From NCBI GenBank assembly GCA_012932865.1, contig SAXG01000058.1, forward strand, positions 62,001-126,000: 64,000 bases of DNA, read 5' to 3'. The stretch comes from Amylostereum areolatum (taxonomy: Eukaryota; Basidiomycota; Agaricomycetes; Russulales; Stereaceae). The notes below the pieces were generated by a model. The model was not told where the DNA came from. It worked only from the letters and a program-made list of their open reading frames with translations, and ran no database searches. Both the position numbers and the translations under genes were made by a program. Of the stretch, positions 23,205 through 34,751 are shown piece after piece (within the stretch, counting starts at the first letter, position 1; each line of letters starts with the position of its first letter).

Positions 23205-23840
23205 TCTCTACCACCCCCCCCCCTTCCTCCTTCCCTTCCCCGACACCCTCGTCACCACCGTCGCCCTCGACGCCTCGTCACCACCGTCACCCTCGATGCC
23301 CTTGCCACCACCGCCACCACCACCCTCGACGCCCTTGCCACCACCGCCGCCCTCGTCACCACCACCACCCTTGTCACCCTCACCGCCCTTGTCACCCTTG
23401 CCGCCTTTGCCACCACCGTTGCCTCTGTCATTCCCGCTGGCCTCGCCTCTCCCGCCACCTGTGTCGCCCCTGTTGTGTCTGCTGCCCCCACCGTGTCTGC
23501 CACTCCCGCCGCCTCCGTCACCCCCGCCGCACCTGTCTCCTCTACCGCCCGTATCTCCTCCACCGAGATGCCGCTCCCACCGTGTCTGCTGCCCCTGCCG
23601 CCTCCGTCACCTCTGCTGCGCCTGTGGCTTCCGCCACCTGTGTCTCCTCCGCCACGTCTGCCACCCCCTCTGCTCCTGCCGCTTGTGTTGCCTTGCTGTG
23701 TCTGCCGCTCCCGCCTCCTCTGTCGGCCCCGCCACGCTTGTTGCCCCGCGCTGCTCCCGCCACCTCCCTTGTCCCTGCTGTCTCCGTCACCCTTGCTGCT
23801 CCCGTCGTCTCCGCTGCCTCCGTTGTTCCCTGTCATCCTT
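23205..23840. repeat. Pyrimidine-rich CCACC minisatellite
   Basis: Dense drifting repeats of CCACCGTC, CCCTTGCC and GCCCTCGTC. It is the complement-type counterpart of the G-rich blocks at 5890-6870 and 25976-26600. ORFs on either strand give Pro-rich or Gly/Ala-rich repeats only. Confidence 0.75.
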
Positions 23841-24163
23841 ACTATGCCATAACCATACTTCCCATATATAACAGTACCAAGTAGTAGTATATACATGTTT
23901 TTTGTACCTGCATAATGAAATCCTGTTTACCCTCCAAATATGTGAATATAAGTTATATTGGCCACACAGTTAAATTTATTTCATGTAATTAAGTCTATGT
24001 TGTAGGGATATTCACAATGAATTGGCTTATGAATTAGCCAACTCAACAGCAGTTTCGTAACCATACATAGCTTGGGGGGGGTTGTGGTGTTGTGGTGTTT
24101 GGGGTGTTTTCACATGTTGTGCCAGTTGTGTAACTCCTAAACTAGCTCAAACAAGCCGAAACA
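23841..24163. other. AT-rich intergenic DNA
   Basis: AT-rich compared with its neighbours; no ORF, RNA gene or clear repeat seen apart from a GGTGTTGTGGTGTT simple stretch near 24080. Confidence 0.4.
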
Positions 24164-24980
24164 AAATGTGTGAAGTTGCTGATGAGGGCACAGGTGATGA
24201 GAGCGTTCACTATGACAGCGACAGCGATGGGACGGATGAGGACAAGGGTGATGATCACCTGGAGGTTGTGGACACCGAGTTTGAGGGAAACCAGGCAGGA
24301 CCCGAAGATGAGCTTGGGGAAGACCTCTCTGCGGCGAGGTTTGACATGGATGCCCCCGGAGATTTTACGGTGTGCGGGATCATTGGTGATATGCATTCGG
24401 GCAACACCAGCAACAATGACAAGTCGCTCACTCACGTTGGTGACGCCGATGGTTCGTGGGGTCGTCGTCCTAGCGATTGCGCCTCCATCGCCGCTGTCGT
24501 GGATGATGAGACCGAAGCCGATCCGGAGCGTATGTACCGTATAGTCGAGAATGTGTTCACGGTACTAACACATCTTCTAGCAGGGTCAGATATGCAGGCA
24601 TCATTACAAGCAGCTGACAACGACGTACCCAATAGCCTCGTGCCTCCGCAAAACCCACTACAAGTCGCCGTTGAACACATCCTTCACGCATCAATAGTCG
24701 AGGGTGCACCAACGTGATCTGGAAGGAAGCGGAAAGGGCGTGATTTGGCCGACTTGGGCTTGTGCTTGTGCGGAGAGCGTGCTGCGGGGGGTTCGGGATC
24801 GATAAAGTGCCAACGTTCTGGCTGTGAAACACAATGGGTAAGCTTCAGCCGACATCAGGAGTGCCCACGAACTGACGGGGGTGCGTTGCAGTACCACTTA
24901 TATTGTGTTGAGCTCGAGATGGCTCCCAAGAGGTGACCTGTGAGTCGTGTGGGCCTTCAGTTCAACAGAAGCGTCGATAA
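24164..24980 (+). pseudogene. Remnant of a gene ending in a PHD-like zinc finger
   Basis: An acidic ORF from ATG 24164 to 24717, then a second coding piece (about 24722-24839) with a Cys pattern C-x-CGE...C-x4-GCETQW, a 54-bp GT-AG intron (24840-24893) and a last exon beginning YHLYCVELEMAPKR. The following bases would complete the finger (WTCESCG) only if one G is added at about 24936; as it stands the frame stops at TGA. Fingers of this kind end several basidiomycete transposon-linked proteins I remember, but the family is not certain. Whether the acidic ORF and the finger belong to one gene is inferred from proximity. Confidence 0.45.
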
Positions 24981-25576
24981 CTCAAATTCCGGGTTGCAGA
25001 CGGGAAAGAATCAACACTCTCGTCGACGCAATGTGTGGGGAACGTTGGGGAGGATGAGAGGAGCGTAGAGAGAACGTGGGGAAGACCAAGGGCCCAGGAA
25101 TTTCCTTTTATAGACATGTGCCTGATGACGTACCTACTTAGTTAGACCCCCGACGGCAAACCCGAAAATAAGGACCCGGTGTCTTTTTTTCCTGTCCCGA
25201 GACCCCCTTGGTGGGAAATTTGCTGAAGACCTTCGTTGAGCTTTGTTGGGGCGCAGCAAAGCGTACTGAGCTGCGCATTTTGCATCGTTTCTGCCTTCGT
25301 TACGCCAATTTTGGATTCTGGTCGATTGCCGTCCTTTCACATCATCGTTGTGCAAACCAACAAGCTTGCCATCATCATGTAAGGCCTTTTGTGCCCCTCT
25401 CCATACACCCCTTGCTGCTGCATCAGCCAAATACCATTTATGACTAAGGCTCCAACTGTTTAGTTTATGTTTACTTGGTGGGGAGTGGGCCATTGCGTGC
25501 ATGGCAGTACGGTTCCCTCCTTTGTTTTTCTTTGCAATACATTATCTACAGTCTCCACATAAAGACATACATTTAT
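24981..25576. other. Unassigned DNA containing a repeat shared with 37170-37440
   Basis: No gene supported. The stretch 25447-25515 holds AAGGCTCCAACTGTTTAG followed by GGGAGTGGGCC; both parts recur near element B, the first inverted at about 37170-37194 and the second direct at about 37358, suggesting a decayed short mobile element. Confidence 0.45.
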
Positions 25577-25685
25577 TCATAGGTATATGATACAGAAGCA
25601 TGTGAATATCCACACTTCACTTCTCTGAGATGTGTGAGTGTACACATGTTCATATGTTTTTGTGTTGAGATAAGGGAGCATACAA

Positions 25686-25975
25686 GTGCTCACACCATTT
25701 TGTGTTGGGTGCGGGAGCGCGCAAGTGCTCATGCCATTTTGTGTTGGGTGCGGGAGCGCGCCAGTGCTCATACTATTTTGTGTTGGGTGCAGGAGCGTGC
25801 AAGCGCTCATGCCATTTTGTGTTGAGTGCGGGAGCACGCAAGTGCTCATGCCATTGTGCGTTGAGTGCGGGAGCGCGCAAGCGCCTACGCCATTTTGTGT
25901 TGGGTGTGGGAGCGCGCAAGCGCTCACGCCATTTTGTGTTGGGTGTGGGAGCGCGCAAGCACTCACACCAGGGTT
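25686..25975. repeat. Tandem array of a 39-bp unit
   Basis: Seven full copies and part of an eighth start at 25686, 25725, 25764, 25803, 25842, 25881 and 25920. Each holds CATTTTGTGTTGGGTG and GGGAGCGCGC. As 39 is a multiple of three, the minus strand stays open and reads a 13-residue repeat (ALPHPTQNG core) inside the 421-codon ORF 25577-26842; I treat that ORF as a by-product of the array. Confidence 0.85.
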
Positions 25976-26600
25976 TGGGATGGCAGAGGCAGCAACTGAG
26001 AAGAGCCGGTGGCCACATTGGCAAGAAACGGGGGAGGGAACTGGGGAGGTGGTGAGGGCGAGGGAGAAGGGGGACCGGCACACGGGCGTGGGCGGCTTGA
26101 GGCAGCGGGCACGGGCGCGGGTGGCTTGAGGGCGTGGGTGTCGAGGGTGCATGGGGATAGGTGACAACAGTGTGCAGGCATGCACAGCGAGAGGACGTGC
26201 ACCGGCGCTGAGGGCGCAGACACTGAGGGCACGCGGCGGCGGGCGGCTTGAGGGCGCGGGGGTGCGCGCTGAGGGTGAGCTGGGGTAGGCGTCAAGCGTC
26301 GAAGGCGCGGATGCGTGGGCGAAGGCTGTTGAAGGGGGGTGTCGAAAGCGTGGGTGCGTTGAGGGCGTGGGCGTGTGCGCATTGAGGGCGCAGGCGCATG
26401 CATATCGAGAACGCGGGCGCGTGTTGAGAACACAGGCACGTGTCAAGAATGCAGGCACATGGGTGTCGAGAGCGTGGGTGCACGAGCGTTGAGAGCACGA
26501 GTGTTGAGAGCGCAAGCATTGAGAGCGCAAGCGCGTGAGCCTCGAGGGCGTGGGGGCGTCGATGGAGGGGAGATGAGGAGACGAGGACTCAGGAGGAGGA
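25976..26600. repeat. G-rich minisatellite
   Basis: Runs of TTGAGGGCGC, GTGTCGAG and related words with drifting spacing, like the block at 5890-6870. No gene supported. Confidence 0.65.
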
Positions 26601-26673
26601 GGAGGAAAATGACGTGTCACGTCTCGGCAGTTGCCGAGGGGCCACATCGCGAGCGCACATGGATTGCTGAAAG

Positions 26674-26725
26674 CATGACGTATTTTCGCGCCATGTTTTG
26701 AAACACGGCCCGAAAATACGTCATG
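26674..26725. repeat. Perfect hairpin, 15-bp arms
   Basis: CATGACGTATTTTCG at 26674-26688 and its exact inverse at 26711-26725 with a 22-base loop. First of four palindromes in 560 bp. Confidence 0.8.
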
Positions 26726-26752
26726 ATCTCGCTGGTTGCACCGGCGAGAACG

Positions 26753-26820
26753 ACACGACTTCCTCTTTGGGAACACGTCTCGGGATTTGCCAAAACACCA
26801 TTCCAATGAGGAAGTCGTGT
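26753..26820. repeat. Hairpin, 13-bp perfect arms
   Basis: ACACGACTTCCTC at 26753-26765 and its inverse at 26808-26820; similarity of the arms continues imperfectly inward. Confidence 0.75.
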
Positions 26821-27124
26821 CTTTCTCATCACCAACCTCCACCTCGTCCCTCGTCCCTCTCCTCTCCTCCGCCCCTGTCCTTCCTCAACACGTCCAACGA
26901 TGCTCTCAATTTCCAGCGCCGCCGCCGCCGCCACCCTCTTTCCGCATCCAATGAGGCCTTTCCGGAGACTTAGCAGACAAGCCGCGCCCCAGGTGTGTTC
27001 TCCCTCCTTGCCCTCGCCTCTTGCCGCCACCCGCCCTCGCCCCTTGCTGCCACCCGCCCTCACCTTCGCCTTCGCCTTCGCCCTCGCCCTCGACTGCCCT
27101 CGTCTCCGCCGTCTTCCGTGTGCG

Positions 27125-27158
27125 CAAGGATGCCATCACGCCAGTGATGACATCCTTG
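27125..27158. repeat. Short-loop hairpin, 15-bp arms
   Basis: Arms 27125-27139 and 27144-27158 differ at one base and leave a 4-base loop. Confidence 0.75.
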
Positions 27159-27162
27159 CCTG

Positions 27163-27228
27163 CACGTGGTATGACGATTTCCGGAGCCCATTCTTGAGAA
27201 TTGGCTCCGGAAATTGTCATACCACGTG
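27163..27228. repeat. Long hairpin, 26-bp arms
   Basis: Arms 27163-27188 and 27203-27228 match at 25 of 26 positions around a 14-base loop; outer end CACGTG. It ends 10 bp before the hAT target duplication. Confidence 0.8.
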
Positions 27229-27238
27229 CTTGTGTGTG

Positions 27239-27258
27239 CCGCACCCCAGAGCTCTTCA
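27239..27258 (+). repeat. Left target duplication and terminal inverted repeat of hAT
   Basis: CCGCACCC then CAGAGCTCTTCA. Exact 8-bp repeat of the right flank. Confidence 0.92.
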
Positions 27259-27572
27259 CGAGTATATCCGCGGATATACCCGTATCCGTGAGACAGGTAC
27301 CCGTGGTGTCCCAGACCACTACCCACATCTGTACGGGTATCAGGCACACAGATACCCGGATCTGTGGATGCCGAAACCCGTGCGGATACGGGTATCAGAG
27401 GTACCCGTTGTGCCTGAAGAAAATGACATCATTGCCGGCCTGGATTCAGCCCGACTCACCCGACTCACCCGACTCACCCGACTCACCCGGCCACCTTGCC
27501 AAGGAACTCACTAGACCTGCCATGCAAGGGAAAACAGTCAATGTATTGAGTCTATAAAGCAGAGATACAAAA

Positions 27573-30365
27573 TCAGAGACCCCAACACGCACGACAATTC
27601 CAACTGTAGGTACGAGGGGATGGGAGCAAGGGGAGAGGGAAAGAACCCCGACGGAAACAACTATATACATAAAACTGAAGCAGTCCATGTTCGTACCTAT
27701 TCAAAACCTTCATATCCGTAATAGAATCAAAGTCGACCTCATCAAGCTTGAGGCCCATCTCGCTGAAAATGTAGAATGTCTTGAACTCAGAAACGTACGC
27801 ACTAAAAAAATCACGGAGTGCCTTCACCCAACCTCTCCTCTCTTTCACCTCCATCAACTCCCATCCTCGCAACCCGTGCCGACCGTTGAACAAAACAACA
27901 TGCTCAACGGCAGCCATAAGCGCGGCTCGTGTCTCCGATGTTCGATCCAAATCCGGATCGTAGAAAGCAAGATAGCAGTCAACAGGGAACGGACACGCAC
28001 TGGGGAGGCGACCATCCACTGCAAGGGATGAGAGATCAATCAGGAGTGACTCCTCAACCACGCGGAATGCGATTGAGTAGAGGAGATCACCATCTCCCTC
28101 CAGCATTGTGGTGGTCACATCGCACCCACAGTCAAGACTACTCGATGGGTCATCGAGGACGCCCTTGCACAGCGCGTCGGACATTGCTGTACCAAAAACT
28201 TTGGCGCCACCGTACACATGAAACTTGAGGGGGTCGTACATGCTCGCCTTCTCCATTGGCCAGCAGTCATGCTTTAAGTACTGATCGCCTAATATAGCCC
28301 GCCAAGCCTCCGTCGATAGTGGGTAGATGACGGGGTCGGTTCGAGCTAAAGTAACACGCCGCAGGAGGTGGGGCCAGAGAGTTATGAGGCGGGAGAAGAA
28401 CCAAAGTTGTTTTTTACAGTTCAGGGACCCCAGAGGATGTGGATAGGGGGGAAATACCAGGATTGCAGGTCGTCGTGCTGAACGAAGTGGTTCATGTCAA
28501 CGTTGGAGAACGCGCGCGTGTAGCACTCGACAGGGGGGAGGATGTACGACGGACGTGGCGACATGTTGGAGAGTCGACGAAGCTCCTTGTTCTAGTACGG
28601 CAAGGCGCCTGCTTTGAAGCCGTCGAACATGGGGTACTTCGTGCGAAGTCATGCACGCTCTATGTCGAAGTCAGCTCCAAGTCATACCGAGAACGAACAC
28701 GTTAGCTTACTAGCTTCTTCGCGCTCATGCTCCACCCGCTTTTGCACCATACACGTTGAGGGCACATATACATCAGACCGAGCAAGCGCGCCGTGAGCCT
28801 GATGCTCAAACTCCGTGTACGAAGCAGTCTGGGGTGGATAGAGCCACTGTGGCAAGTTGTGGGGGGTGGTTTGTCCTGATTGAGGGATGTTGAGTATTAG
28901 AAACAGGTGAGATTGGCAGTGCTTACTTTCAAGGGGAGACGGTGAAGAGATTTCGTGTTTGAACATCTTGACAGACTTCTTGTTGTCCAACTGCCACAGA
29001 GATGTCGGGACCACGACGTAGGCGGGGAGACCGCGGCAACTGAAAGACCTGTACAGGCGCATCTCTCTATCTGAGAATATAGAGCCGCGGAGGACGTGCC
29101 CGGAGAGGGGGGGGGGGTTTGATCCAAGTAAAAAATGGACCACCAGTCAATAGAGCTCTTCACAAGTGGCTATGCTCGTGAGTACCTGTATGAGTACCTG
29201 TAAGGCACATCCGTGGGTATTGCCATCCGCGGATACGAGTACTCGTGTGCCTGATACTTGTGAGAGTACAGGTATGACTTTTGAGCTCACAGGTTACCTG
29301 TGCAAGTACCTGTCAAATACCTGTCAGGTACTTTGGCAGGGTTGATCTTGATATAATTACAGATAATAGCTGTTGGATTGATATAAGCATTCTCTCTTGC
29401 AGATCCTTATGTACTGTTGTTTCTATTGTGGCCCCTTTCTCATCTATTTTCTCTCCTCCCCTCACATATATAGATGAAAGCCTTGTGTGGTATGCTGTAT
29501 CATACTCTGATACATGTTTACCTGTACTTAAATGTTACTAGCATCATCCTTGCCTTGAAGATGGAGTGTCAATATGCCTAACAGAGCTTCCAAGATGAGT
29601 CTAAGAAGGCCACTACTGCTGCTTGTATCATATTTTCTAGGAACGACAGGTACTTGTCATACCTGTGTATCCGCGAGTGGGAGTATCCATGCCACAGGTA
29701 CCTGTGTGCCTGATACCCGTGAGAGTGGGAGTATAAGATCTGGAGCCACAGGTACCTGTCTCAAGGTTGCAGGTACCTGTAAGAGTGCACTCGTGAAGAG
29801 CTCTACCAGTCAAAGAAGGCTGTCAACTCCAGGAGCGCACGCTGGAGGGCACGGTAGGCATGCACAAATTTGGCCCAAGATGTTACACAGGTGATGAGAA
29901 CACTGTACGTGTCGGTGGCCCTTTGCATTGCGAGATTGGGTGGGATGACGTGGTCCAAAGTTCCATCGGTCCGCGCGCGTTCGCAGAGGGCCGCGCGAAT
30001 TTGGCCAAAGCGCTGCCGGGTTTCATTGAGGACCGAGCGGAGGGCAGTTTGAGCATCGTGCCGGAGAACATGTTTGCCGGGCTTGTCGGAGCCCTGCCAC
30101 ATTAGCTTGATGGGCGGGGCAGTGAGTGGGGTATCGGGGGTACCACCAACGCGGGAGTGGAGGAAAGCCAAGTAAGGCGCGGCGTGGTCGAAAGGCTGGG
30201 GCTCCAAAGCCCAATCGCGTGGTCCCCAGTCGCCGAGTGCACCAACAGAGAGCGGGGGGTAGAACTGCGGGGGGGACCGGGACGCGCTCCGTGTTCACAA
30301 TGACAATTGTCGTCGTTGGTGACCACGCGTGTGTGTAGCGGTAGGGGAACGGGAACGGGTCAGGC
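27573..30365 (-). pseudogene. hAT cargo gene, broken
   Basis: A large minus-strand coding region starting near ATG 30365. Protein-like stretches in order: WGPRDW, APPIKLMWQGSDKPGKHVLR, TALRSVLNETRQRFGQIRAAL, YRALQRALLELTAFFDWW (here cut by the MITE at 29151-29805), SGHVLRGSIFS, PAYVVVPTSLWQL, then YPMFDGF, ILPPVECYTRAF, a block RLITLWPHLLRR (near 28380) and a final exon to about 27573. Lesions: a one-base slip in a C run near 30267, the MITE, an 11-base C run near 29107-29117 that shifts frame, and TAG near 28590. I associate such proteins with mushroom transposons but know no function. Excising the MITE with one CCAGTCAA copy rejoins FFDW to WSIFYL in frame. Confidence 0.6.
29151..29805. mobile_element. 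655-bp hAT MITE nested in the cargo gene
   Basis: Ends TAGAGCTCTTCACAAGTG and the inverse of TAGAGCTCTTCACGAGTG, with the exact 8-bp duplication CCAGTCAA at 29143-29150 and 29806-29813. No transposase. The subterminal 150 bp at each end are packed with AGGTACCTGT-type words like those of the enclosing hAT element, and the terminal AGAGCTCTTCA is shared, so the same transposase probably moves it. Confidence 0.92.
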
Positions 30366-31646
30366 ATCTACAATATGTTAGACACGAGTGCGCGCGCGAA
30401 GAACAGGCTTGATGAGCATGCAAAAACACGTAAGTTGGCGGAAATACGCGATTGATACAATGGAGACGCACTGAGTCGTTGGGCACCGGGCGGCAGGGTG
30501 ACGAGGGGTGAACAAATGTGCATGTTAGTACGTGATCGTGATAGAGTCGAACGGAACGCACCTGTGCTGACGGAGATGTCAGACAATGGTGAGGCCAACT
30601 TGAGCGGGGTGACGGATAGGCCAACTTGGGCGGTAAATGAGGGGGGAGACGAGGAGATGTGGAAGGGGGAGAGGTTGAAGTTGAAGTTGTGCCGGCGCGT
30701 CGCGACACGTTGACGTGGCAAGTCGAAGTCGCGACTTTGAAGCTTGTTCGGAAAAACCCGTGGGTACCCGGCGGGCCGGCGGGTACCTGCTAGCAAATAT
30801 AAACTTGTCCCTCATGCGCTGGCCCACTTTCCCCCTCCCCATTCTCGTTCCCTTTCATCATGCGCACACCCCCTTCGTCATCTCTACTCCCAACATCGTC
30901 ATCCACATTCCCGAGGAGACTCTTGCCGGCACGGTTTGACAAATGTCTGCCTGTAGCTATGCTACTGCCGGCAGAGTTCTCCTCCCCCCTCGTTTCGGAC
31001 CCCCTCCCGGATACCCATTCGGATTCGCGCACAAATATTGTACGTGTTCCGGCCGCTCATCTTGCACCTTTGCCTCGTGTTGTGGTGTATCGCTAACGGC
31101 TGCGTGAATTAACAGGCGGTCACCAGGGCAGAATAGCGCGAATGAGTGGAGGGTGCGTGGTGTCCACTTTGTCCACATTCTTTTCTCACTTTTATTACTT
31201 GTTTGCAGTGGGATGATGGTCCAGGATGTCGAGTGTTCCCTCGTTGGGTTGTTGGTGCGTTTACCATTTCTTTCTTTTTGTTTTCTCTGAGTTACTGATG
31301 CTCACGTCTCCCAGCATATAAAAGTAGCATGTTGTAGAGCACTGTGAATATATCTCTTTCTCCCCTCCTGAACCCCGTCCCTGTTCTGCGTCCAGCCAAG
31401 CAATCAGCTCGCTGTCACCGTTGTTCATGCCGACGAGCCTCTCATCCTCTACCTCGTCCTCATCTGTGTCCTCCGTGTTGTCCACACACTCTCAGTGTTC
31501 CACTCCTTGTTCATCCCCATCTCCCTCGACTAATTCCCTTCTGAGTTTACATTCCGTGTCCCCGTCCCCCTTGCCGCCCCCCTCTTCATCATCACTGCTG
31601 ATACCCCTAGATCTCTTATTAAAGCTCGACGACTTCATTGCTGACC
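30366..31646. other. Intergenic region between divergent cargo and transposase genes
   Basis: No ORF with a convincing protein. Contains GGTACC words near 30763-30787 similar to the termini. Presumably holds both promoters; no TATA box could be assigned with confidence. The transposase 5' untranslated region may include an intron. Confidence 0.4.
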
Positions 31647-34342
31647 ATGTCGAAGCGGAAGCAACAAGTGCGGGCGGCATCGAAGGTGTCGTCTGTGTCT
31701 GCTGTCTCGCGCACACCCTCCATATCAACGCCGCAGAGCTCGCCGCCAGCGGAGGATTCACCACCGCCAAAGAAGAGGAAGCAGGCCCAGACATTTGATG
31801 AGAAGTATGACGTCGAGAACAACACAGATGAGGAGGTCCTTGGTACGTACCCTTTACATCCCGTCTCTGCACAATGCTAATGGTTATCTAGCTTTGCAGA
31901 TGAAAGGATGGACATTGTTGTGCTATGACCACTTCTCGCTGCCACCCACAATTGACGTGAAGGATGGAAAAGTTCGTTACAAGTTCTATTGTAAAGTGTA
32001 AGTGGTGTTCAATGTCTTGCTACTACTACGCTGCTGACTGCCAAGCAGGCATCCTTTGACCTTTGTCCTCCGTGTCTGCACAGACAGCTCTACCAGCAAT
32101 CTCCTCTCGCACACGCGGTCGTGTGGGGGTGAACCCGCCCCCGATCTCTCAATTTCTGCCTTTGCCCATGGCAGAACATACAGCCCTGAGCGTCTGTGTC
32201 TGTACACTGACCTCTGGGTCGCCTGCTCCCACCGCCCCTTCGTCATCATTGAGGATGAGTACCTGGTCAAGATCCTCAAGATGTTCAACTCGGCGGCTGT
32301 GATACCCTCGGACTTGATGGTTTCGCGCGACGTCAAGGAGATATATACTGTCTGCCAGGCCAATGTGAAGAAGTTCCTGCTGGTACGTGCTCCAATAGTT
32401 CTATGTAGCCTGGCTAATAGTTACAAGTATAGGATCTGCCGGGAATGCATCATCTAGGACTTGACGGCTGGTCCTCTCCCAACGCGATTTCATTTCTTGG
32501 TGTCATGGTTTATTTCCTTCACGATGGCGAGATGAAGTCAGTCATCCTTGACTTCATCCGCTTGACGGAGGCCCACACTGGGGAATACCTGGCCGAGCAG
32601 CTCCATATCTACCTCAAGAAGTATGCGTTGGAGGAGAAGGTATGTTGCAGTGAAATCATGCTGTGAAGTCTTACTCATGTGTTGCAGTTCATCGCACTGG
32701 CGCTTGACAACGCAGCCAACAACGACACTATGCTGCAAGAGCTTGATGTTGTCCTGCCTGAGGAGGCTGTGGGGGGGTCGACAACACGGGTGCACTGCAT
32801 CTGCCATGTCTTCAACCTGACTGTCAAGGTGTGTCAGTATCTCCGTGCTATTGTATCTCTGCTCACAACTTTACAGGCCATCCTCGGCAACTTCACGCGC
32901 AAGCGCACAGTGAAGCAGATCAAAGCAGAGAAGGAGGGTGATGTTGCGGAGTCAAGCAAAGACAAAGATGACGATGAGGGAGACATGCCCAATCTCGAGC
33001 CTGTCGATGATGACTTCGATGATGACGAGGAGCCTGATGATGCCCGCGTTCAACATGATGGCGACACCATTGAGCTCGTTGCCGCAGAGGTTGCCGCAGA
33101 GCTTGATATTTCGTCCGCTGAAAAGCGTAAAGCTTGCTCGGCCTTGAAAAAAATCACCAAGCTCTCGACGCGCATCCATTTCTCACTCACCCTCCGCATG
33201 GCCCTTCTTGCCCTATGTGTCAAGCACCGCACACCCTCTCGCATCCTCCTGCATCCTGTTGCTACACGGTGGAACTCCGTGTCAGCCATGATTGGCAGTG
33301 CACTCGACATCCGAACCCCGATCAATGCTCTTGTGGCACAGGATAAGTACAAGCTTCAGAAATGTGTCTTTGATGACAAGGAATGGTTGATACTGGTCCA
33401 GCTCTACCCCGTCCTTCAGGTATGTCTTTTCTCCCTGTTGTTCATTGTTGTATAGTACTCACATTGTATGGCAGCGGTTCCTCCTCGCGACGAAGCACAT
33501 GGAACAAATGGGGAAACCCCTTCTCTTCCAAGTCATCCCTGCGATTGACTCTCTCACCAGCCGCCTCGAAGATACAGCGAGTGATTGCACCCTCAACATT
33601 GTTGTACATGCAGCTGCACTTTCAGGTGCGAATGTGCTGAACAAGTACTACTCCAAGACGGATGAGTTCATTATGCCTCGCATGGCAATGAGTACGTGTT
33701 GATCACCTGTTCTCTTTCTCTGTTGCTAACTACAAAATAGTGCTGCATCCGAAATACAAGTTCAGCTACTTCGTGCAGAAGGACTGGCCCCAGGAGTGGA
33801 TTGACGAGGCGAAGACTATCATGCGGCTACAATGGCAATGGTACAAACCAGACCCAATCGTTGTTGTTGACGAGCCATCATCAGTTAGTCTCATTGCTGA
33901 CTTCTAGTATGTGTGCTAATGTCTTTGCAGTCCCAGGTTGAGATCATGAATGATCTTTTCGACATGGATGTTGATGAGGCTCCTGTTGACGAGCTTGAAG
34001 AGTACATGTCTTCACCCCGTATCCCCACCGTCTCTGACCCAATCAGATACTGGAGGCAGTTCCTCCCTAGCCCGCTTGCACGCATGGCCCTTGATTTCCT
34101 CTCTACCCCAGGTAAATCTTGATCTACTCTATCTTGATTTGTTTTACTCACATGACGTAGCATCATCAACAGATGTCGAGCGAGGCTTCTCCCGAGGTGG
34201 GTTGACTGTGACAAAGAAGCGGCATGCCCTGTCTGATGAGTCCGTTCGGGCGTCGATAGTATTAAGTTCATGGGTTGCTTCGGGCATAGGCGAGTTGGTT
34301 GTTGAAGATGACCTTCTCACACTACAAGTCGAAGCGGGGTAA
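31647..34342 (+). CDS. hAT family transposase, intact, ten exons
   Basis: Cut-and-paste transposase with an RNase H-like fold. Exons: 31647-31842, 31892-31997, 32049-32382, 32433-32639, 32688-32828, 32877-33419, 33475-33691, 33741-33883, 33931-34111, 34161-34342; they sum to 2,250 nt (749 residues plus TAA) with consistent phases and GT-AG borders. Ser/Pro/Lys-rich N-terminus with a nuclear-signal-like KKRK, a BED-like C/H finger (YCKVHPL...HTRSC), catalytic-region motifs LDGWSSPN, LALDNAANND and CICHVFNL, an acidic insertion in the helical domain, TRWNS, and the C-terminal dimerisation block STDVERGFSRGGL. No stop or frameshift seen. It probably also acts on the MITE at 29151-29805. Confidence 0.88.
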
Positions 34343-34751
34343 GAGCAGCACTATTATTGAGATTGATAAGGTGGCGGCCTCTTCTGATTAACTCTTACAT
34401 ATACATTTTCTCCTTGCGTTCTCATAATCACACTGTCCTTCATGTCCTCTACATTTGTTTACTCCATTGAATGGTCATCAGACCTTATTGTTATAATCTG
34501 GCATGATTTGAGTTCTGAGTTGGTTAAACTGGCAATTTTTTTTTCTCACGAGTGTGACAGGTTTCGACAGGTAACCCGTGGAGAATCTGACGGGTTTCTG
34601 ACAGGTACCTGCATGGGTTACCTGTGGGCCAGAAAGTACTACTCGTACTCTCACGGGTATTTCGGCGACGGATACTCGTATCCGCAGATGCCAATACCCA
34701 CGGATATGCCTGACGAGTACTTGAATGGGTACTCACGGGTTTTGGTACCCA

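Noticed and set aside
23143..23896. Long Pro-rich (plus) and Gly-rich (minus) ORFs
   Set aside because: Explained by the CCACC minisatellite; no start, domain or splice support.
25577..26842. 421-codon minus-strand ORF
   Set aside because: Consists of the 39-bp array and the adjacent minisatellite; openness follows from repeat length and composition.
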